Assembly: GCF_047553045.1 (NCBI RefSeq)
Contig: NZ_CP180208.1
Coordinates: 496,001-560,000 of the forward strand
Length of the DNA stretch: 64,000 nucleotides
DNA from: Sphingomonas_L flavalba_A
GTDB taxonomy: Bacteria > Pseudomonadota > Alphaproteobacteria > Sphingomonadales > Sphingomonadaceae
Direction: 5' to 3'
This document shows, piece after piece, positions 58,788 through 64,000 of this stretch. The position numbers were made by a program, and so were the translations under genes. The notes under the pieces were generated by a model. The model made no database searches. It was not told the origin of the DNA and worked only from the letters and a program-made list of their open reading frames with translations. Position 1 is the first letter of the stretch; each line of letters starts with the position of its first letter.

Positions 58788-59774
58788 TCAAAGCGCCGAT
58801 CCAGCCTGCTTCGATCCGGTCAGCAGCGCGTCGAAATAGGCGATCGTCCGTTTCAGCCCTTCGGCCAGTTCGGTCTGCGGCTGCCAACCCAGCACCTCGC
58901 GGGCTTTGGTGATGTCGGGCCGGCGCTGCTTCGGATCGTCGGTCGGCAGCGGCAGGCGGGTCAGCGTCGATTTCGAGCCGGTCAGTTCGATGACCTTTTC
59001 GGCCAGCTCGATCATCGTGAACTCGCCGGGGTTACCGACGTTGATCGGGCCGGTCACGTCGTCGGGGGTTGCCATCAGCCGCTGAAACCCGTCGATCATG
59101 TCGTCGACATAGCAGAAGCTGCGCGTCTGCAGCCCGTCGCCGAAGATGGTGATCGGCTCGTTCTTCAGCGCCTGCATGATGAAGTTGGAGACGACCCGCC
59201 CGTCCTGCGGGTGCATGCGCGGGCCGTAGGTGTTGAAAATGCGGATGACCTTGATCCGCACATTGTTCTGGCGATGATAATCGAAGAACAGCGTTTCGGC
59301 GCAGCGCTTGCCCTCGTCATAGCAGGAGCGCGGGCCGATCGGGTTGACGTTGCCCCAATATTCCTCGGTCTGCGGGTGCTGCGACGGGTCGCCATAGACC
59401 TCGCTGGTCGACGCCTGGAAGATCTTGGCGCCGGTGCGCTTGGCGAGGCCGAGCATGTTGATCGCGCCGTGGACGCTGGTCTTGGTCGTCTGGACCGGAT
59501 CATACTGGTAATGGATCGGCGAGGCCGGGCAGGCGAGATTGTAGATCTCGTCCACCTCGACATAGATCGGGAAGGTCACGTCGTGGCGCATCAGCTCGAA
59601 ATTACGGTATTCGAGCAGGTGGGCGACGTTGGCGCGGCGGCCGGTGAAGTAATTGTCGACGCAGAGCACTTCGTTGCCCCGTTTCAACAACGCTTCGCAC
59701 AAATGGCTGCCGAGGAAGCCGGCGCCGCCGGTGACGAGGACGCGCTTCGCCACGATGTCGCGGGCGTTATCCAT
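58788..59774 (-). CDS. UDP-glucuronate decarboxylase (UDP-xylose synthase)
   Basis: This 328-residue extended SDR has RVLVTGGAGFLGSHLCEALL (NAD binding), NLACPASPIHYQYDPVQT, FQASTSEVYGDPSQHPQ, PRSCYDEGKRCAETLF (YxxxK, about residue 150) and NTYGPRMHPQDGRVVSNFI. These are hallmarks of UXS, which makes UDP-xylose from UDP-glucuronate. This suggests xylose or a xylose-derived sugar in the polysaccharide made by this locus. The start ATG 59774 is the first codon before the Rossmann fold. Confidence 0.92.
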   Translation of the reverse strand: MDNARDIVAKRVLVTGGAGFLGSHLCEALLKRGNEVLCVDNYFTGRRANVAHLLEYRNFELMRHDVTFPIYVEVDEIYNLACPASPIHYQYDPVQTTKTSVHGAINMLGLAKRTGAKIFQASTSEVYGDPSQHPQTEEYWGNVNPIGPRSCYDEGKRCAETLFFDYHRQNNVRIKVIRIFNTYGPRMHPQDGRVVSNFIMQALKNEPITIFGDGLQTRSFCYVDDMIDGFQRLMATPDDVTGPINVGNPGEFTMIELAEKVIELTGSKSTLTRLPLPTDDPKQRRPDITKAREVLGWQPQTELAEGLKRTIAYFDALLTGSKQAGSAL

Positions 59775-59800
59775 GATGTTTCCCGTTATCCTGCGAGTAT

Positions 59801-59842
59801 AAAAAACAGGGGCGCGGGGGACTTGTCGGCCGCCCGCGCCCG
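59801..59842 (-). terminator. Terminator after the epsD gene
   Basis: On the minus strand, GGGCGCGGG and CCCGCGCCC form a stem, followed by CTGTTTTTT. It separates epsD from the UDP-xylose synthase gene, so the downstream genes probably have their own promoter or rely on read-through. Confidence 0.82.
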
Positions 59843-59850
59843 TCAACTGG

Positions 59851-60771
59851 TTACTTGGCGGCGTCCGGGCTGGCGGCCGGGGACGGGGTGCCCGACGGCG
59901 CCGGCAGGGCCGGGGCGTCGGCGGCGCCCTTCGGCGGGGCGTAGCCGGGCTGGTACTTGACCGCTTCGCGCGCCGTCTTGACCTTTTCGTCAAGCTCCTT
60001 GGTCGCGAGTTCGTTGAGCTTTTGCGCCTGCACCTGCTGCATCGCGTAGTTCAGCGCCTCGTCGCCCTCGAACGGAACGACCTTGGTCGCGGTGATGCGG
60101 TTGGCGACCATGCCGCGCGGCGTCGGGATGATGAAGATTTCGCCTTCCGGCAGGCGCTGGATCTGCGCCAGCAGCTGCGGCGGAACGGTGAGCGCGTCGA
60201 GCTGGCCGTTGCCGCGGCGGAAGCGCAGATGATCCTCGTCAAGCTTGACGGCGACCTGATCGAGCGTCTTCAGCGGCTGATATGCCTTCAGGATTTCGAG
60301 GTCCTTCGGCGTTTCGAACTGGATCTGGTCGACGGTGTAGACCTTGCGCTGGGCAAAGCGTTCCGGGTTGTCGGCCATGAACTTGGTCGCTTCGTCGCGG
60401 GTCGGCGCGCGCAGCGTCGAGGCGATCGAGCGCTGGAGCATCTGTACCAGGATCGCGTCGTTGGCGCGGCGCTGCTGCAACAGATATTGCGGCGTCTTGT
60501 CCAGCCCGCGCTCGCGGGCGATGTCGGCCAGGATACGGCGGTTCACGACTTGCTGCAGCGCGGCCTGTTCGACCGCCTTGCGCTGATCGCCGCTGGGCAT
60601 GTTGACGTCCTGAAGCTCCGTATTCAGTTCGTGGATCGTGATGTCCTTGCCGTCGACGGTGGCGACGACCTGACCCTTTTCGAGATCTTCCGACGCATCT
60701 TTCTTACCGCAGGCGACGAGCGCCAGCAGCATCGTGCCGGCCATCAGCCCGCGCGCAATTGACTTGTGCAT
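59851..60771 (-). CDS. epsD: EpsD-family peptidyl-prolyl isomerase lipoprotein
   Basis: This 306-residue lipoprotein has the lipobox LALVAC with Cys21. A SurA-like helical region follows (VVATVDGKDITIHELNTELQDV; QAALQQVVNRRILADIARERGLDKTPQYLLQQRRAND), then a parvulin-like segment and a Pro/Ala-rich tail. EpsD family members are markers of exosortase-associated exopolysaccharide loci, which fits the PEP-CTERM proteins in this window. It is divergent from the Alg14/Alg13-type gene. Confidence 0.88.
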   Translation of the reverse strand: MHKSIARGLMAGTMLLALVACGKKDASEDLEKGQVVATVDGKDITIHELNTELQDVNMPSGDQRKAVEQAALQQVVNRRILADIARERGLDKTPQYLLQQRRANDAILVQMLQRSIASTLRAPTRDEATKFMADNPERFAQRKVYTVDQIQFETPKDLEILKAYQPLKTLDQVAVKLDEDHLRFRRGNGQLDALTVPPQLLAQIQRLPEGEIFIIPTPRGMVANRITATKVVPFEGDEALNYAMQQVQAQKLNELATKELDEKVKTAREAVKYQPGYAPPKGAADAPALPAPSGTPSPAASPDAAK

Positions 60772-60933
60772 ATGCCCTCCTCAAAGGCCGCGCGAGCATG
60801 CGGGGCCGATCATGTCCCTGTGTGGGACGCTATACGGCGCGGCTATGCACGGACAAAACGAAAAGAGCGTTAAGGCTGTCGACCGCCGCGATATTGGGTG
60901 GCATCGACGCGACGATCGGGCAAGAGGGGGGCG

Positions 60934-62007
60934 ATGAACGCGACGACGACCAGCGCGGGCGGCCGCCCGCCGCGCCCCGGCCCCCGTATCTGCCTTGCCG
61001 CGTCCGGCGGCGGCCATCTGCGCCAGTTGCTCGACCTGGAGCCGGTGTGGGGCGACCGCGCCTATCTGTTCGTGACCGAGGACACCGCGCTTGGCCGCAG
61101 CCTGGCGCGCGATCACCCGGTACGTTTTGTCGCCCATTACGCGCTGGGACAGGCGCGGGTGGGCCGGACGCTGGCGATGCTGCGCGGCGCGATCGTCAAT
61201 TTCGCCCAGTCGCTTGCCATCGTCTGGCGCGAGCGGCCCGATATTGTGATCAGCACCGGGGCGGGCGCGGTGTTCTGGGTGGCGCTGTGGGCGCGGCTGC
61301 TGGGCGCGCGCTTCATCCTGATCGATTCGTTCGCCCGATTCGACGCGCCGTCGAAATTCGCGCGGATCGCGCGGCCGTTTGCCCATCATGTCGTCGTCCA
61401 GTCGGCCAAGCTGAAGACGCATTGGCCCGACGCGGTGCTGTTCGACCCGATGCGGGTGCTCGACACGCCGGCGCCGGCCAAGCAGCCGCTGCTGTTCGCG
61501 ACGGTCGGCGCGACACTGCCCTTTCCCCGGCTGGTCGACACGGTGCTGGCGCTGAAGGCGAGCGGGCGGCTGCCGGAACGCGTCGTCCTCCAGATTGGCG
61601 ATGGGCCGCGCCCGGCGGTGGTGCCGGACGGGGTGGAACTGGTCGAAAGCCTGGATTTCGGCGCGGTGCAGGCACTGCTGCGCGACGCGGCATTCGTCGT
61701 CTGCCACGGCGGTACCGGATCGCTGATCACCGCGCTGCGCGCCGGCTGCCGCACCGTGGCGATGCCGCGCCGCGCGGTGCTGAAGGAGCATTACGACGAC
61801 CATCAGGAGGAGATCACCGCCGCTTTCGCCGCGCGCGGGCTGATCGAGTCGGTGCTCGACACCGACGACCTCGGCGCTGCGATCGACCGGCTGCGCGCCC
61901 GCCCGCCGGTGGTGGCGACGACCGACAGCAGCGGTCTGATCGGTTGGCTGAACGGCGTGATCGACGGCATGACCGGGCGGCTGAGCGGGGGGCGGCGCAC
62001 GCGGTAA
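60934..62007 (+). CDS. Fused Alg14/Alg13-type glycosyltransferase
   Basis: This 357-residue protein joins an Alg14-like N-terminal half (RICLAASGGGHLRQLLDLEPVW, VISTGAGAVFWVALWARLLGARFILIDSFARF) and an Alg13/GT28-C-like half (LLFATVGATLPFPRLVDTV, VCHGGTGSLITALRAGCRTVAMPRRAVLKEHYDDHQEEI). In many bacteria (PssD/PssE, CpsF/CpsG) these are two proteins that form a UDP-sugar transferase for the lipid-linked polysaccharide intermediate. The start ATG 60934 follows GAGGGGGG. Confidence 0.9.
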   Translation: MNATTTSAGGRPPRPGPRICLAASGGGHLRQLLDLEPVWGDRAYLFVTEDTALGRSLARDHPVRFVAHYALGQARVGRTLAMLRGAIVNFAQSLAIVWRERPDIVISTGAGAVFWVALWARLLGARFILIDSFARFDAPSKFARIARPFAHHVVVQSAKLKTHWPDAVLFDPMRVLDTPAPAKQPLLFATVGATLPFPRLVDTVLALKASGRLPERVVLQIGDGPRPAVVPDGVELVESLDFGAVQALLRDAAFVVCHGGTGSLITALRAGCRTVAMPRRAVLKEHYDDHQEEITAAFAARGLIESVLDTDDLGAAIDRLRARPPVVATTDSSGLIGWLNGVIDGMTGRLSGGRRTR

Positions 62008-62110
62008 GCCGCCGCCGCGCTTCCCCCGCCGCCGGTTTCACGCGCGGTGGCCCGGCGATTCTATTGCGGGCGCGGCGGCCGGCCGTATAATCGCCGGCAG
62101 AGAGTGACCC

Positions 62111-63115
62111 TTGTCCGAAAAAATTCGCACCATCTATGATCTTGCCAGGCTGGCGGGGGTATCCGCGGCGACGGTGTCTAGGGCGCTGGCGGGCAAGGAC
62201 GTCGTCAATTCGGAAACGTCCGAACGCATTCGTGCGCTGGCCAAGCAGCATGATTTCCGACCGAGCGCGCTGGCCCGCAACCTGCGCACCCGCCGGCGCG
62301 GCGCGGTGGGGGTTGTCGTGCCGCTGGGGCATGACCGCGGGCAGCACCTGTCCGATCCGTTTTTCATGACGCTGATCGGCTGCCTCGCCGACGAGTTCAC
62401 CGAGCGCGATTTCGACCTGGTGCTGTCGCGCGTGATCCCCAGCCATGACGACTGGCTGATCAAGCTGGTCGACGCCAACCGTGTCGACGGGCTGATCATT
62501 ATCGGCCAGTCCGACCAGTCCGACGTGCTCGACCGGATGGCCGCCGACTACCTGCCGATGGTGGTGTGGGGCGGTTTCGTCCAGGGGCAGGTGCATTGTT
62601 CGATCGGCACCGACAATTTCCTGGGCGGGCGGCTGGCGACCGAGCACCTGATCGCACGCGGCTGCCGCAACATCGTCTTCCTCGGCAATACGCAGGCGAT
62701 CGAGCCATCGCTGCGCCTGCAGGGCGCGCAGGCGGCGATCCGCGCGCGGCCGGACATCGCACTGGTCGATACCCCGGCCCATTTCGCCTCCGAGGTCAGC
62801 GGCGCCGATATCGCCGGGTTCCTCGACGCGGTCGCCCATCCGATCGACGGCATTTTCGCCGCATCCGACGTAATCGCCCTGACCGCGATCCAGGTGCTGG
62901 CGGCGCGCGGCCTGTCGGTGCCCGGCGACATAAGGGTCGTCGGCTATGACGACCTGTTCCTCGCGCGGACCGGGGTGCCGCCGCTGACCACCGTGCGCCA
63001 GAACATCGCGCTCGGTGCGTCGCACCTTGTCGAGAGCCTGCTGCGCCGGATCGCCGGCGAGCCGACCGGATCGGTCGTGCTCAACCCCGAACTGGTGGTG
63101 CGCGGATCGACCTGA
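62111..63115 (+). CDS. LacI-family transcriptional regulator
   Basis: This 334-residue regulator has an N-terminal helix-turn-helix (IYDLARLAGVSAATVSRALAG, about residues 8-28), the hinge FRPSALARNLRTRRRGAVGVVV and a periplasmic-binding-like effector domain (FAASDVIALTAIQVLAARGLSVPGDIRVVGYDD). It uses a TTG start at 62111, preceded by GAGAG; the HTH begins right after, so no longer form is needed. The target is probably a sugar gene, but none is next to it in the window. Confidence 0.92.
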   Translation: MSEKIRTIYDLARLAGVSAATVSRALAGKDVVNSETSERIRALAKQHDFRPSALARNLRTRRRGAVGVVVPLGHDRGQHLSDPFFMTLIGCLADEFTERDFDLVLSRVIPSHDDWLIKLVDANRVDGLIIIGQSDQSDVLDRMAADYLPMVVWGGFVQGQVHCSIGTDNFLGGRLATEHLIARGCRNIVFLGNTQAIEPSLRLQGAQAAIRARPDIALVDTPAHFASEVSGADIAGFLDAVAHPIDGIFAASDVIALTAIQVLAARGLSVPGDIRVVGYDDLFLARTGVPPLTTVRQNIALGASHLVESLLRRIAGEPTGSVVLNPELVVRGST

Positions 63116-63134
63116 GCGCCGTGCCGGGCGCCGG

Positions 63135-63315
63135 CTAGAGTTTGTCCTGTTTAAGCGGCACCGCCCTCCAGCGCCATTCCAACGATGCTGCGCATCTTCG
63201 AAACCTTGGCGCTTCCGTCCGCTCCCTCACCCGGCCTCCCAACGGCAGTATCATATGGGAGGCCGGGTGGGGGAGCGGGCCGGTGCCGTTTCCGCCTGAA
63301 GCGGACAAACTCTAG
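63135..63315. repeat. 181-bp nested inverted-repeat element
   Basis: CTAGAGTTTGTCC (63135-63147) is exactly repeated in inverse at 63303-63315. Within it lies a second perfect hairpin built on CCCGGCCTCCCA/TGGGAGGCCGGG (about 63230-63267), and a 28-base copy (63277-63304) of the repeat at 20308-20335. The right arm covers the stop codon of the carboxylesterase gene. It is probably a miniature palindromic repeat that also terminates the two convergent transcripts. Confidence 0.85.
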
Positions 63316-64000
63316 GCGAGCGCGGCCTGTTCGGCGGCGTCGGGCGCGATTTCCTGCCGGGTGTGATCGTCGAAGATCATCGTCGCATGCGCGGTGGTGG
63401 AGACGGGGTCCCAGCGCGGCATGCCGGGATGGTTGGGATTGCCGGACTGGGCGAAGGCGATCCAGGCATCGGCCATGATCGCTTCCAGCGCGGCGGCCGG
63501 CGCGCCGCCGCCGGTCATCGTCGGGCAGCGGTTGGCATTGGCGAACACGAACGGAATTTCCGCGCAGTGATAGGCGCGCGGCCGGCCGTCGAGCAGCGGC
63601 GGTGTGCGCGTGAACAGGTAGTTCCACGCCGGGGCGCCGCCCTGCCGCGCCTTGGCGGCGGTTTGGTCGATCGCGGCCCGGCGCACCGGCGCGGTCGCGA
63701 TCCGCGACCAGATGTCGCAGGGTTTGGCGCCCGGCGCGGCCGCGCGGAAGGCGGCGACGACGGCGGCGCCGCGGCCGGGATAGCTGTGCTCGGCGCGCTC
63801 CGCCAGCGTGGCTTCGGTCATCGCTTCGAAATCCGGCCGGGCGATGCCGGTTTCGAATTCGTTGAGGGTGGTGCCCACGATCATCGGCACGGCGGCGGAC
63901 ACCGACGGCGCATCCGGCGCGAAGGGCGCAGAGGGCAGCACGCTGCCATCGGCGACCGGGCCGAAGCCGAAGCGCGGGCGGCGGCGCGGGTCGAAGCCGC
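63312..64000 (-). CDS. Type-B carboxylesterase, 5' part beyond window
   Basis: The C-terminal 229 codons of a carboxylesterase family (alpha/beta hydrolase) protein run off the right edge. Reading in, FGFGPVADGSVLPSAPFAPDAP is followed by VPMIVGTTLNEFETG (GT..E region with the acidic triad residue nearby), PAWNYLFTRTPPLLDG, and RAYHCAEIPFVFAN, where the His is the catalytic base. It ends FAQSGNPNHPGMPRWDP and TMIFDDHTRQEI. The nucleophile Ser motif lies outside the window. It hydrolyses esters; the substrate is unknown. Confidence 0.93.
   Translation of the reverse strand, partial: GFDPRRRPRFGFGPVADGSVLPSAPFAPDAPSVSAAVPMIVGTTLNEFETGIARPDFEAMTEATLAERAEHSYPGRGAAVVAAFRAAAPGAKPCDIWSRIATAPVRRAAIDQTAAKARQGGAPAWNYLFTRTPPLLDGRPRAYHCAEIPFVFANANRCPTMTGGGAPAAALEAIMADAWIAFAQSGNPNHPGMPRWDPVSTTAHATMIFDDHTRQEIAPDAAEQAALA

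Overview
The window is high-GC chromosomal DNA from an alphaproteobacterium, almost certainly a member of the Sphingomonadaceae. The signs are two PEPxxWA-CTERM proteins (17.0 and 34.3 kb), the mdh-sucD-sucA-sucB-lpd arrangement, an EpsD-type exopolysaccharide locus, yajC-secD-secF followed by a Mth938-like gene, and extragenic palindromes of the GGATTGC...GCAATGACGG type. One tRNA, tRNA-Pro(GGG), is present. I see no rRNA and no CRISPR array.

Layout. 0-3.7 kb: a secreted protein cut by the left edge, an outer-membrane barrel protein, an IS481-type transposase fossil, an isolated holin/endolysin lysis pair and tRNA-Pro. 3.9-7.2 kb: Sec translocase accessory genes. 7.3-9.3 kb: a glycosyltransferase pseudogene with five frameshifts and a mannose-6-phosphate isomerase. 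9.4-14.0 kb: bamD, recN and ligA. 14-21.7 kb: an amidohydrolase, a TIGR02117 protein, a PEP-CTERM protein, phhA, prmA, an SDR and a soluble MCP. 21.9-24.5 kb: sdhC-sdhD-sdhA, closed by a strong terminator. 24.6-31.5 kb: creD, an FMN-dependent hydroxyacid dehydrogenase and an uncharacterised divergent cluster (P-loop kinase, PEMT/ICMT-type methyltransferase, two paralogous nucleotidyltransferases, an ATP-grasp ligase). 31.6-34.1 kb: an Abi_2/HEPN toxin-like gene with a candidate upstream structured RNA, cut in two by an intact IS3-family (IS407-group) element. 34.3-39.3 kb: a PEP-CTERM protein, sdhB, a PaaI thioesterase, zapE, an M20 peptidase and a small membrane protein. 39.4-47.5 kb: a TCA block (mdh, sucD, sucA, a small secreted protein, sucB, lpd). 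47.7-56.5 kb: envelope and housekeeping genes, a sulfur pair (cysE and a TauE exporter), the ahpC-ahpD/oxyR peroxide-defence locus, a fasciclin protein, pgsA and an LplT-like transporter. 56.6-62.0 kb: a polysaccharide locus (GT2, GT4, UDP-xylose synthase, epsD, a fused Alg14/Alg13-type glycosyltransferase). 62.1-64 kb: a LacI regulator and a type-B carboxylesterase cut by the right edge.

The functional core is energy metabolism: succinate dehydrogenase, malate dehydrogenase, succinyl-CoA ligase alpha and the whole 2-oxoglutarate dehydrogenase complex lie within 26 kb. The two parts most worth attention are (i) the disrupted HEPN Abi_2 gene, which can be rebuilt perfectly in frame by removing the IS and one copy of its 4-bp target duplication, and which is preceded by a promoter, hairpins and terminator that could be an RNA antitoxin; and (ii) the kinase/methyltransferase/nucleotidyltransferase/ATP-grasp cluster, which looks like an undescribed pathway for activating and ligating a small head group. 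It lies between sdhA and sdhB, which are normally adjacent.
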